Assembly (NCBI GenBank): GCA_035460165.1
Contig: DATHWW010000024.1
Span: 124,001 to 188,000, forward strand
Length of the DNA stretch: 64,000 bases
From: MM2 sp035460165
Lineage (GTDB): Bacteria > Pseudomonadota > Gammaproteobacteria > Burkholderiales > Methylophilaceae
Reading direction: 5' to 3'
Under the pieces are notes generated by a model. It saw only the letters and a program-made list of their open reading frames with translations, had not been told where the DNA came from and did no database searches. This document shows, piece by piece, positions 52,852-61,422 of this stretch. Position 1 is the first letter of the stretch. Every line of letters begins with the position of its first letter. Position numbers and translations under genes: made by a program.

Positions 52852-54510
52852 ATGTCCGCCCCATTCCGCACTCCCGGATTCCTTTGCGCTGTGCTGCTGT
52901 TGATGCTCAGCGCATGCGGACCATCACAGCAACCCGAAAATCGCTCCCCAGACTGGGGTCATCCCTACCCGCCGGCATCCGGCGGCACATTGATCGACGC
53001 CATGGTGGGCGAGCCCAGCGGCCTGATTCCCATGATCGCGGGAGAGTCCGCAGCTTCGGCTATCGCCAGCAACATCTTCAACACCCTGCTCAAGTACGAT
53101 AAGAACCTGGAGCTGGAGGGCGAGCTTGCGCAGTCCTGGCAGGTTTCCCCTGACCAGAAGACCGTTACATTCAAGCTCAAACCCGGAATGAAATGGGCGG
53201 ATAGTGCGCCGTTGACCAGTGCGGATGTGCTGTTCACATGGAAACTGGTGACCGACGACAACACCCGCACCCCTTATGGTGCCGACTACAAACTGGTGAT
53301 TAAGGCCGAAGCCCCGGATCCGCTGACTTTCCGCGTCACCTACGAGCAGCCATATGCTCCTGCATTGGATTCCTGGGCTGGGTTGCAGGTATTGCCCGAA
53401 CATATCCTGAAAGGCCAGGACATCAACACCACGTCGTTCGCGCGCAAACCCATCGGCAGCCATTACTACCGGCTTGGTGAATGGAAAAATGGCGAACGCA
53501 TTGCGCTGGTGCGCAACCCCAACGCTACACAAGGCCAAGCGCGTATCGATCGTCTGGTGTCGCGCTTCATTCCCGACCCGGCATCGCAGTTCCTTGAACT
53601 GATGGCCGACAACATCGACACCATGGGCTTGAGCCCCATCCAATACGCGCGCATATTCCCTGCACGCGAAGAGCTCAACCGCAAGATCGCGCTCTACAAG
53701 GAATTGGGCAACGCCTACACTTATCTTGGATTCAACCTCAAGCACAAACCCTTCGACGATAAGCGCGTGCGCCACGCGATCAATTACGCCATCGACAAGC
53801 AGGAACTGATTGATGGCGTGCTGCTGGGGTTGGGCGAACCGGTGGCATCGCCTTATAAACCCGGCACCCGCTGGACCAATCCGGATCTGCGGCCTTATGC
53901 CTACGACCCGGAGAAAGCCAAAGCCTTGTTGCGCGAAGCCGGTTATGAAGATCACGACGGTGACGGCATATTGGATCGCGACGGGAAGCCTCTCGCCTTC
54001 GAGATTCTGACCAACCAGAACAAGCAACGCGAAATGAGTGCTGTATTGATCCAGCGCCGCCTCAAGGAAATCGGCATTTCGGTCAACATCCGCGTACTAG
54101 AGTGGGCCAGCTTCATAGGCCGGTTCATCAAGACCGGCGAATTCGATGCCGTCGTGCTCGGCTGGAGCCTGTCGCTGGACCCGGACCAATACGGTATCTG
54201 GCACTCCTCGCAGCAAGCCCCCGGGCAATTCAACTTCATCGGCTACAACAACCCCAAGGTCGATCAGTTACTTGAGCGCGGACGCCTTGAACTTGATCCG
54301 GACAAGCGCATGAAGATTTATCACGAGTTCGCTGCTACCTTGCTTGAGGACAGTCCGGTCGTTTACCTCTTTGCCGGCTACGGTTTGCCTGCGATTCACA
54401 AGCGCGTCAAAGGCATCGACAATCCTGCGCCGCCCGCCGGCATCGGACACAACTCCTATGAGTGGTACATTCCGACGCCGCTGCGTCGCAACGAGATTGC
54501 CGCCCAATGA
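52852..54510 (+). CDS. Peptide-type ABC transporter substrate-binding lipoprotein
   Basis: 552 residues of the SBP_bac_5 (OppA/DppA) family. Lipobox LSAC at residues 19-22 predicts anchoring at Cys22. GDTL-type motifs read as GGTLIDAMVGEPSGL, ILKYDKNLELEGELAQSW and VTFKLKPGMKWADS. The C-terminal part ends with NSYEWYIPTPLRR. It starts 16 nt after mltD and overlaps the permease gene as ATGA. The substrate is not predictable. Confidence 0.93.
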   Translation: MSAPFRTPGFLCAVLLLMLSACGPSQQPENRSPDWGHPYPPASGGTLIDAMVGEPSGLIPMIAGESAASAIASNIFNTLLKYDKNLELEGELAQSWQVSPDQKTVTFKLKPGMKWADSAPLTSADVLFTWKLVTDDNTRTPYGADYKLVIKAEAPDPLTFRVTYEQPYAPALDSWAGLQVLPEHILKGQDINTTSFARKPIGSHYYRLGEWKNGERIALVRNPNATQGQARIDRLVSRFIPDPASQFLELMADNIDTMGLSPIQYARIFPAREELNRKIALYKELGNAYTYLGFNLKHKPFDDKRVRHAINYAIDKQELIDGVLLGLGEPVASPYKPGTRWTNPDLRPYAYDPEKAKALLREAGYEDHDGDGILDRDGKPLAFEILTNQNKQREMSAVLIQRRLKEIGISVNIRVLEWASFIGRFIKTGEFDAVVLGWSLSLDPDQYGIWHSSQQAPGQFNFIGYNNPKVDQLLERGRLELDPDKRMKIYHEFAATLLEDSPVVYLFAGYGLPAIHKRVKGIDNPAPPAGIGHNSYEWYIPTPLRRNEIAAQ

Positions 54511-55523
54511 TCCGCTATCTGCTGAAACGCCTATTCTGGATGGTGCCGCTGCTGATCGGAATCAGCCTGATTTCATTTTTCATCATGCACCTCGCCCCTG
54601 GCGACATCACCACGACCGAGGCCGGCTTCAATCCCAAGGCGAGCGAAGAATCGCGACAGAAACTGCGTGAGCTGTATAACCTGGACGAGCCATTGATCGT
54701 GCAGTACGGGTTGTGGCTGAAACGTATGGGAACACTGGATTTCGGTACCTCTTTCGCCAGCCATCAGCGACCTGTGTTTTTGGGAAAAAAAGACGAGCAG
54801 GGCAACGTAAACCCAGGGATGATCCAGGAAGCCTTGCCGATCACCTTGCTGATCAATGTGCTAAGCCTGCTGCTGATTGTCGTGATCGCCCTGCCCTTGG
54901 GCATGATCTCGGCAACCCACCAGAATCGTCCACCGGATCGCGCAATTACGGTATTCGTATTCGTCGGCTTTGCCATCCCCGGCTTTTGGCTGGCGCTGAT
55001 CCTGATGTACTGGCTGGGCGTCGTGAATGCGTGGCTGCCGATATCGGGCCTGCATAGCCTGGGTTATGAAAACATGAGCTTGTTTGGCCGGTTATGGGAT
55101 CTCGGCAAACACCTGGCGATTCCGGTATTCATTTCCGCACTCAGCGGCCTGGCAGGAATTTCATTATTCGTGCGTAATGGCATGCTGGATGTCCTGCACC
55201 AGGACTACATTACGACCGCGCGCGCCAAGGGACTTTCTGAAAACACCGTGGTTTACCGCCACGCCCTCCGTAACGCCTTGTTACCACTGATCACGCTGCT
55301 TGGGCTATCAATACCCGGCCTGATTGGTGGCTCGGTCATCGCCGAATCGCTATTCGCGATTCCCGGCATGGGCAAGCTCTTCTACGATGCAGTGCTGATG
55401 CGCGACTTTCCCGTGATCATGGGCATTCTTACGATAGGCGCGGCCCTGACGCTACTGGGTAATTTATTGGCCGATCTGGCCTATGCCTGGGCCGACCCGC
55501 GCGTGCGGCGGGGAGTTATGTAA
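54507..55523 (+). CDS. Peptide ABC transporter permease, OppB type
   Basis: 338 residues, about six membrane helices. MIRYLLKRLFWMVPLLIGIS is the OppB/DppB N-terminus, and the EAA loop reads YITTARAKGLSENTVVYRHALR in the usual spot (partly: ARAKGLSENTVV). It overlaps the binding-protein stop by 4 nt and the next permease start by one base (TAATG). Confidence 0.94.
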   Translation: MIRYLLKRLFWMVPLLIGISLISFFIMHLAPGDITTTEAGFNPKASEESRQKLRELYNLDEPLIVQYGLWLKRMGTLDFGTSFASHQRPVFLGKKDEQGNVNPGMIQEALPITLLINVLSLLLIVVIALPLGMISATHQNRPPDRAITVFVFVGFAIPGFWLALILMYWLGVVNAWLPISGLHSLGYENMSLFGRLWDLGKHLAIPVFISALSGLAGISLFVRNGMLDVLHQDYITTARAKGLSENTVVYRHALRNALLPLITLLGLSIPGLIGGSVIAESLFAIPGMGKLFYDAVLMRDFPVIMGILTIGAALTLLGNLLADLAYAWADPRVRRGVM

Positions 55524-56353
55524 TGAATCGGGCGCTGCGCAACCCGCTGGCCCTCTGGGGCTTTGTCATCATCGCCATCGTACTGGCGCTGGCCCTGCTG
55601 GCGCCGGTGCTGGCCCCTTATGATCCGGACGCCATTGACGTCAAATCCATCCTGGTGCCGCCATCCACCGCCCATTGGATGGGTACCGACGGACTCGGCC
55701 GCGACGTGTTCTCGCGTATGCTCTTCGGCACGCGTATCTCGCTACTGGTTGGGTTTGTGGCGGTAGGCATCGCCACCTTGATCGGCGTCATTCTGGGCGC
55801 TATCTCCGGCTACTACCGCGGCTGGGTGGATGTCATCATCATGCGCCTGGTAGATGTCATGCTTTCGATCCCAACTTTCTTTCTGATCCTGGCGGTGATT
55901 GCCTTTCTCACGCCGTCGATCTGGAACATCATGATCGTGATCGGGCTAACCTCATGGATGGGCGTCACGCGCCTGGTTCGCGCCGAATTCCTCAGCCTGC
56001 GTGAACGCGAATTCGTTCTCGCTTCTGCGATCCTGGGCGCACGCGATCATCGACTGATTTTCCGTCACCTGCTGCCCAACAGCCTCACTCCGGTCATCGT
56101 CAGCTCTGTGCTCGGCGTCGCCAGCGCGGTGCTGGTCGAATCCGGGCTGAGCTTTCTCGGCCTCGGTGTCCAGCCGCCGCAAGCCTCCTGGGGCAATATC
56201 CTGACCGAAGGCAAGGAATACATCCAGTTCGCATGGTGGCTGTCGTTCTTCCCCGGCATGGCCATTCTGCTAACAGTGTTGGGTTATAATCTTCTGGGAG
56301 AAGGGCTGCGCGATGCGCTGGACCCAAGAACCAACGGAAAAGGAAAGAATTAA
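55523..56353 (+). CDS. Peptide ABC transporter permease, OppC type
   Basis: 276 residues, six membrane helices. HWMGTDGLGRDVFSRMLFG is the N-terminal OppC/DppC signature, and ASAILGARDHRLIFRHLLPN the EAA loop. Ends GEGLRDALDPR as in DppC. No OppD or OppF ATPase gene follows; the next gene, fabI, starts at the very next base. Confidence 0.94.
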   Translation: MNRALRNPLALWGFVIIAIVLALALLAPVLAPYDPDAIDVKSILVPPSTAHWMGTDGLGRDVFSRMLFGTRISLLVGFVAVGIATLIGVILGAISGYYRGWVDVIIMRLVDVMLSIPTFFLILAVIAFLTPSIWNIMIVIGLTSWMGVTRLVRAEFLSLREREFVLASAILGARDHRLIFRHLLPNSLTPVIVSSVLGVASAVLVESGLSFLGLGVQPPQASWGNILTEGKEYIQFAWWLSFFPGMAILLTVLGYNLLGEGLRDALDPRTNGKGKN

Positions 56354-57148
56354 ATGGGATTTCTCAACGGCAAACGCGCCCTCATCGTCGGTTTGCTTAG
56401 CAACCGCTCTATCGCCTACGGTATCGCCGAGGCCATGAAACGCGAAGGCGCTGAACTCGCTTTCACCTATCAAATCGATAAATTCGAGGAGCGCGTCGGC
56501 AAACTGGCCGCCGAGTTCGACTCCGACATCGTCCTGCCTTGCGACGTTGCCGACGATGCACAGATCGAAGCCATGTTCGAAGCTCTCGGCAAACGCTGGG
56601 ACGGGCTGGACATCATCATCCACTCTGTTGCTTTCGTGCCCAAGGTAGCGCTGGCTGGCGACTATCTCGATTCGACCACGCGCGAATACTTCCATATCGC
56701 CCACGATATCAGCTCCTACAGTTTCACTGCCCTGGCCAAGGCTGGCCTGCCGATGATGCAAGGCCGCAACGGCGCCCTGCTCACGCTGAGCTACCTCGGC
56801 GCCGAGCGCACCATGCCCAATTACAACGTGATGGGTGTCGCCAAAGCCAGCCTCGAAGCCAATGTGCGCTATATGGCGCAAAGCCTCGGCCCGCGCGGCA
56901 TTCGCGTCAACGCGGTTTCTGCCGGCCCGATCAAGACTTTGGCCGCATCGGGCATCGCCGGTTTCGACAAGATGATGGATTTCAATGAAAAGCACGCTCC
57001 GCTGCGCCGCAACGTCACCATCGAAGAAGTCGGCAACGTATCGGCCTTCCTATGCAGCGATCTGGCCAGCGGCGTGACCGGTGAAATCACCTATGTCGAC
57101 GGCGGCATGAACACCACCGCTGCCGGCTCGGTCGAGGCCATGCTCTAA
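56354..57148 (+). CDS. fabI: Enoyl-ACP reductase FabI (NADH)
   Basis: 264 residues. Final reduction of fatty acid elongation, the target of triclosan and isoniazid-type inhibitors. Motifs GLLSNRSIAYG (13-23), catalytic Y147 (SYLGAE) and Y157/K164 (YNVMGVAKASLE) are the normal FabI set. It abuts oppC with no gap, so it is part of the transporter transcript unless a promoter lies within oppC. Confidence 0.97.
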   Translation: MGFLNGKRALIVGLLSNRSIAYGIAEAMKREGAELAFTYQIDKFEERVGKLAAEFDSDIVLPCDVADDAQIEAMFEALGKRWDGLDIIIHSVAFVPKVALAGDYLDSTTREYFHIAHDISSYSFTALAKAGLPMMQGRNGALLTLSYLGAERTMPNYNVMGVAKASLEANVRYMAQSLGPRGIRVNAVSAGPIKTLAASGIAGFDKMMDFNEKHAPLRRNVTIEEVGNVSAFLCSDLASGVTGEITYVDGGMNTTAAGSVEAML

Positions 57149-57155
57149 ACCGCAG

Positions 57156-58046
57156 GTGTCTTCACCTTCAGACCGCGAAGTTCCTGCTCGCGAATTCCAC
57201 TTCACCGAGCAGGACTTCCAGCGCATACGCAAGCTGATCTACGATCACGCGGGCATCAATCTCTCCGATAGCAAAATGGACATGGTATACAGCCGCCTGG
57301 GAAGGCGGCTGCGCGCCACCGGCCTAAGCAGCTTCCGCGAATACCTCGTCTTGCTTGAAAAAAACGACGAGGCCGAATGGGAGGCATTCGTCAACTCACT
57401 GACGACCAACCTGACCTCATTTTTCCGCGAACCGCACCACTTTCCTATCCTGGCCGAGCACATCCGGAAAATCCGCCATCGCCAGCCCATCCAGCTATGG
57501 TGCAACGCCGCCTCTACAGGCGAAGAGCCCTACACCATGGCAATGACCATGGTGGACCTTTTCGGGACATACACGCCGCCGGTACACATTCTCGCCACCG
57601 ATCTGGATACGCATGTACTGAAAACAGCACAAGCCGGTATTTATACTGCCGATCGCGTCGAGAAACTACCCAAGGAAACGTTGCAACGTTTCTTTGTCGA
57701 AGCGCCGCTCGGCGCGCCTGGGCAAATCCAAGTGCGCCGCGAGCTACGCGATATGATCACTTTCCGAGCGCTTAATCTCCTCGACACACAGTGGCCAATA
57801 CGCGGTCCCTTCGACGCCATTTTCTGCCGCAATGTGATGATTTATTTCGATAAGCCCACGCAATACAAAATCCTGCAAAAACTGGTACCTGTCATGCGCA
57901 GCGATGCCTTGCTCTTCGCCGGACATTCGGAAAGCTTCCAGCATGCAGAGGATTTGTTCCATATACAGGGCCGTACCGTATATACGGTAGCCGAACAGGC
58001 TCGCCATCGTGCAGTCCCTGCAGCCGCAGACCACACGCGCCCATAA
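57156..58046 (+). CDS. cheR: Chemotaxis protein methyltransferase CheR
   Basis: 296 residues, GTG start 7 nt after fabI with only a weak ribosome binding site. Adds methyl groups to chemoreceptor glutamates. N-terminal helical domain (YSRLGRRLRATGLSSF), then the SAM domain with NAASTGEEPYTMAM, FDAIFCRNVMIYF and LLFAGHSES. Closely similar in layout to E. coli CheR. Paired with cheB. Confidence 0.95.
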   Translation: MSSPSDREVPAREFHFTEQDFQRIRKLIYDHAGINLSDSKMDMVYSRLGRRLRATGLSSFREYLVLLEKNDEAEWEAFVNSLTTNLTSFFREPHHFPILAEHIRKIRHRQPIQLWCNAASTGEEPYTMAMTMVDLFGTYTPPVHILATDLDTHVLKTAQAGIYTADRVEKLPKETLQRFFVEAPLGAPGQIQVRRELRDMITFRALNLLDTQWPIRGPFDAIFCRNVMIYFDKPTQYKILQKLVPVMRSDALLFAGHSESFQHAEDLFHIQGRTVYTVAEQARHRAVPAAADHTRP

Positions 58047-58067
58047 GGGCCACATTACTTCTCATCG

Positions 58068-58658
58068 ATGATTAATAACAACGAAAAGATACTCGTGATC
58101 GGCGCTTCCACTGGTGGTACGGAGGCCCTGAAAGATGTCCTGTCCCAAATGCCTGCGCACTCCCCCGGGATCGTGATTACGCAGCACATGCCGGAAGGAT
58201 TCACGAAGTCCTTTGCTTCGCGCCTCGACGGCCTCTGCAAAGTGCGCGTCAAAGAAGCCGAACATGGTGACAAAATCCTCCCCGGACATGCCTATCTCGC
58301 CCCAGGACATTCCCATTTGTTGCTGAAACGGAACGGAAACAGCTATATCTGCGAACTTTCCAGCGCAGAGCCCGTCAATCGGCACCGCCCTTCGGTTGAT
58401 GTGCTTTTCAAGTCCGCCGCAAAAAATGCCGGTAAAAACGCCATAGGCATCATACTCACCGGTATGGGCAAGGACGGTGCCATTGGTATGAAAGAAATGC
58501 ACGATGCTGGCGCCTACACTTTTGCCCAGGATGAAAAAAGCTGTGTCGTGTTCGGTATGCCCAAGGAGGCAATTTCACAAGGCGGCGTGGACGAGATCGT
58601 ATCGCTCAAGGAAATTGCTACCCGAGTGATGAGCTATCTTGGCAAATCCGTCAGGTAA
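58068..58658 (+). CDS. cheB: Chemoreceptor methylesterase CheB, catalytic domain only
   Basis: 196 residues covering only the esterase domain of CheB. Catalytic S14 (IGASTGG), H40 (ITQHMPEGFT) and D136 (LTGMGKDGA) are all in place, and NRHRPSVDVLFKSA is conserved. The receiver domain of about 130 residues that normally precedes it is missing. Only 21 nt separate cheR from the start, so there is no decayed remnant. Activity would not depend on CheA phosphorylation. A terminator follows. Confidence 0.92.
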   Translation: MINNNEKILVIGASTGGTEALKDVLSQMPAHSPGIVITQHMPEGFTKSFASRLDGLCKVRVKEAEHGDKILPGHAYLAPGHSHLLLKRNGNSYICELSSAEPVNRHRPSVDVLFKSAAKNAGKNAIGIILTGMGKDGAIGMKEMHDAGAYTFAQDEKSCVVFGMPKEAISQGGVDEIVSLKEIATRVMSYLGKSVR

Positions 58659-58683
58659 CGATTAATCCGCGTCACCCAAATAA

Positions 58684-58710
58684 AAAAGGGCGGTAACCCG
58701 CCCTTTTTTA
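58684..58710. terminator. Bidirectional terminator between cheB and ppiD
   Basis: AAAAAAGGGCGG, loop TAAC, CCGCCCTTTTTT. T-runs on both strands fit convergent use by cheB (plus) and ppiD (minus). Confidence 0.9.
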
Positions 58711-58726
58711 TTTTTTGCAATAAGCC

Positions 58727-60619
58727 TTATTGCCGGCTGACTTCCATTAGCTGCTTGTTAATAGTGATATCAGACTTGGCTTTCAATGCAGCCAGATAAG
58801 CCGCTGTATATTCTTCAGCCAAAGCCCCTTCCATTTCACCGCGCAGCAGATTCCGCTCGTCGTTATCTTCAGGTGCGGCACTATCCACTCGACCGATGCG
58901 TATCAGGGTATATCCCGTTCCAGAATTCTCAATACCGTCGAATGCCGGCAGCGAGGAAACATCAGTACGGAATGCCTGCTTCATGACTGCATCGCTCAAA
59001 CCTTGAGCATTCTTGCGATCGATCACGACATCGGGGATCCATTCCAGACCCGGGGCATTCTTGTTCTGGCGCAGCGAAGACAGCAACTCCTTGCCTTGCT
59101 TGATAGCCATGACCACCGCTTGCTCATGCCGCAGGAAGTTTTCCAAAGCAGTACTGATCTCGGTCAAGCTGCGAGCCGCGGAAGGCTTATACTCGATTAC
59201 GCGCGCAGCCAATAGCGTGTTCGGAGCCACCTCAACCGCTTCGGTATTGCGTTTGTCTTTCAGTACCTCATTGGAGAAAACTGCGTTGACCAGCTTGTCG
59301 CTCTTGAAAAACTTCATCGCGTCGGCACGGCTCATCCACTGGCTCGCCTGCACCTGCAAACCAAACTCCTTGGCTGCGGGTTGTAAGCTATCCGATTGTT
59401 CGTAAACGACGTTGCTGAAACCTTCCGCCTTCTCTGCAAACTGAGCCAGCGCTTTCTGATAGATCAACTCGGCACGGATATTGGTTTTCACTTCATCAAA
59501 GGTTTGGCCGGAGCCCTGAATTTCAGTCAGCTTGATGATATGAAATCCAAACTCGGATTCGACCAAATCGCTGATCGCACCAGGCGCCATATTGAACACG
59601 GCTTCCTCGAAAGGCTTCACCATCATACCGCGGCCGAATAGACCGAGATCGCCGCCATTCTGCGCAGAGCCGGGATCCTGTGAATACTGCTTGGCCAGCG
59701 CGTCGAACTTGCTGGGATCTTTCTTGACTTCGGCCAGTATCGAATTCGCTTTTTCACGAGCGCCCTGCTTGGATGCGGCATCACCCTTGCCGAAACCGAT
59801 CAGGATATGGCTGGCGCGACGTTGCTCCTGGCCCTGGAATTGCGCGGCATTTTCCGAATAATACTTTTGCGCTTCCTCATCGCTGACCTGGATGCCGGGA
59901 ATGAGATTATTGGCGGAGAACATCACGTATTCGATTTTGACTTGCTCCGGAACGCGAAACTTTTCCTTGTTCTTTTCGTAATAGTCTTTGATCTGCGCAG
60001 GCTCAACTTTAACCTTATCGAGAAAAGCATCCGCATTAATTGTTGCGATGCTGATTTCCCGCTGTTGATGCTCGACCTGCATCACTTTGTCGAACAGTGA
60101 ACTCGGAACGAATGCCGCCGCCGCCACACCATCACGCGCTTGCTGAACCAGCAACTCCGCCCGCATGCGGGCTTCGAATTGGCTGGGTGACATGTTATTT
60201 TGCTTCAGAACTTCATCATAAAGCTCTTGCGAGAACTTTCCATTCTGTTGAAATTCTGGAAGTCCGATGATGAAATTGCTTAGGGACTCGTCGGAAAGTG
60301 CAAAATTGCGATCGCGGACCTCTGCATTCAGGAGGCGTGACACCACTAATTTATCCAGCACGGATTGCCGCACTTCCGGATTCTCCAGCAACGCCGGATC
60401 AACTTTCCCAGCCGCCTGCATTTGATTACGCAGTGCCTGCATGGCGTTGCTGTACTCCTGCATCGTCACGCTTTTGCCATCGACCTTGGCCACAGCTGCG
60501 CCAGAGCCGGCATTTTGAAGATAGGTATCGATCCCGAATACTGCAAAGGTCACGGCTATGAGAGCAAGGATGCCTTTTGCCAACCACCCTTTGGAATGCT
60601 CACGAAATGTATCCAACAT
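58727..60619 (-). CDS. ppiD: Periplasmic folding chaperone PpiD (SurA_N / rotamase)
   Basis: 630 residues. One N-terminal membrane helix (ILALIAVTFAVFGIDTYL, residues 17-34) anchors a large periplasmic part: SurA-like N domain with KVDGKSVTMQEYSNAM, a parvulin PPIase domain at about 268-365 (RRASHILIGFGKG to FGFHIIKLTE) and a C-terminal chaperone region. PpiD sits by the Sec translocon and receives emerging proteins. Order lon-hupB-ppiD is as in E. coli, with two tRNAs inserted. Confidence 0.94.
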   Translation of the reverse strand: MLDTFREHSKGWLAKGILALIAVTFAVFGIDTYLQNAGSGAAVAKVDGKSVTMQEYSNAMQALRNQMQAAGKVDPALLENPEVRQSVLDKLVVSRLLNAEVRDRNFALSDESLSNFIIGLPEFQQNGKFSQELYDEVLKQNNMSPSQFEARMRAELLVQQARDGVAAAAFVPSSLFDKVMQVEHQQREISIATINADAFLDKVKVEPAQIKDYYEKNKEKFRVPEQVKIEYVMFSANNLIPGIQVSDEEAQKYYSENAAQFQGQEQRRASHILIGFGKGDAASKQGAREKANSILAEVKKDPSKFDALAKQYSQDPGSAQNGGDLGLFGRGMMVKPFEEAVFNMAPGAISDLVESEFGFHIIKLTEIQGSGQTFDEVKTNIRAELIYQKALAQFAEKAEGFSNVVYEQSDSLQPAAKEFGLQVQASQWMSRADAMKFFKSDKLVNAVFSNEVLKDKRNTEAVEVAPNTLLAARVIEYKPSAARSLTEISTALENFLRHEQAVVMAIKQGKELLSSLRQNKNAPGLEWIPDVVIDRKNAQGLSDAVMKQAFRTDVSSLPAFDGIENSGTGYTLIRIGRVDSAAPEDNDERNLLRGEMEGALAEEYTAAYLAALKAKSDITINKQLMEVSRQ

Positions 60620-60755
60620 GACTTAACTCTCTTCACAACGATATTGCCCAGCGGATTATTGCAACTAGCCGAGCGGCGTTTAAAAAGCGTTGACTATACC
60701 ATAGTCGTCAAGCTCTGGCGCGGAGAGGGAGGTGAAGTGAAAGTCTGGATGTAAA

Positions 60756-60791
60756 AACAAAACGGCGAGCTACATAGCTCGCCGTTTTGTT
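60756..60791 (-). terminator. Intrinsic terminator after the hupB-tRNA operon
   Basis: Two perfect 15-bp arms (AACAAAACGGCGAGC and GCTCGCCGTTTTGTT) with a 6-nt loop and TTTTT following on the minus strand. It ends 5 nt from the tRNA-Asp 3' end. Confidence 0.9.
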
Positions 60792-60796
60792 GTCAT

Positions 60797-60873
60797 TGGC
60801 GGAGTGGACGGGGCTCGAACCCGCGACCCCCGGCGTGACAGGCCGGTATTCTAACCAACTGAACTACCACTCC
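60797..60873 (-). tRNA. tRNA-Asp (anticodon GUC)
   Basis: Minus strand: acceptor GGAGTGG with CCACTCC, anticodon loop CTGTCAC giving GTC, T-loop GTTCGAGCC, CCA encoded at the 3' end. 77 nt. It is followed by the strong terminator. Confidence 0.96.
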
Positions 60874-60906
60874 AAAACTTTTGATACTGCGCGTTCGGCA
60901 ATTATT

Positions 60907-60982
60907 TGGTGGGTGCTGACGGGATCGAACCGCCGACATTCGCCTTGTAAGGGCGACGCTCTACCAGCTGAGCTAAGCACCC
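60907..60982 (-). tRNA. tRNA-Val (anticodon UAC)
   Basis: Minus strand: acceptor GGGTGCT with AGCACCC, D-loop AGCTCAGCTGGTAGAGC, anticodon loop CTTACAA giving TAC, T-loop GTTCGATCC, CCA encoded. 76 nt. It lies 21 nt after the hupB stop and 33 nt before tRNA-Asp. Confidence 0.96.
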
Positions 60983-61003
60983 TTTCCTGCCGAACAAAGA
61001 CCG

Positions 61004-61276
61004 CTAGTTTACAGCATCCTTGAGCGCTTTGCCAGCCCTAAATTTCGGAGAATTTGCTGCCTTGATCTTGATGGTGGCGCCTGTGCGGGGATTGCGGCCA
61101 CTACGAGCAGCGCGCTTGCCTACGTAAAAAGTTCCAAAACCGATTAGGGTTACGGGATCACCCTTTTTCAGCGCTTTTGCGATTGCGGTTGTTGCTGCAT
61201 CCAACGAACGTCCTGCGGCGGCCTTGGAGAGACCGGCTTCTTTGGCGATTTGATCAATCAGTTCTGACTTGTTCAC
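61004..61276 (-). CDS. hupB: DNA-binding protein HU, beta type
   Basis: 90 residues, standard HU length, from a GTG start with AAGGGG upstream; the frame is open 84 nt further but has no family-like residues. MNKSELIDQIAKEAGLSKA, then GFGTFYVGKRAARSGRNPRTG with the DNA-clasping Pro arm. HU bends and compacts DNA. It appears to be in one transcript with two tRNA genes. Confidence 0.96.
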   Translation of the reverse strand: MNKSELIDQIAKEAGLSKAAAGRSLDAATTAIAKALKKGDPVTLIGFGTFYVGKRAARSGRNPRTGATIKIKAANSPKFRAGKALKDAVN

Positions 61277-61330
61277 GAGCAATCCCCTTTCGACATTGTT
61301 TGTAAATGACAGGCGAACCCTGTACTCAAC

Positions 61331-61360
61331 TTTATAGCAAGCGGGAAAAGCTTGTGTCAA
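61331..61360 (-). promoter_or_regulatory. Strong sigma-70 promoter of hupB
   Basis: The minus strand has a perfect TTGACA (61360-61355), 18-nt spacer and TATAAA (61336-61331), with TG one base before the -10. The start site is about 48 nt upstream of the hupB GTG. A 14-bp inverted repeat (61341-61354 and 61358-61371) covers the -35 and spacer. Confidence 0.75.
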
Positions 61361-61422
61361 GCCTTTCCCGCCATATCGAAAGGATTATATTGCGCAGCCG
61401 CCCAACTCGTCTGAAAGGCGCA

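Noticed and set aside
52924..54027. 367-codon minus-strand frame over the peptide-binding protein gene
   Set aside because: Shadow of a well supported lipoprotein gene.
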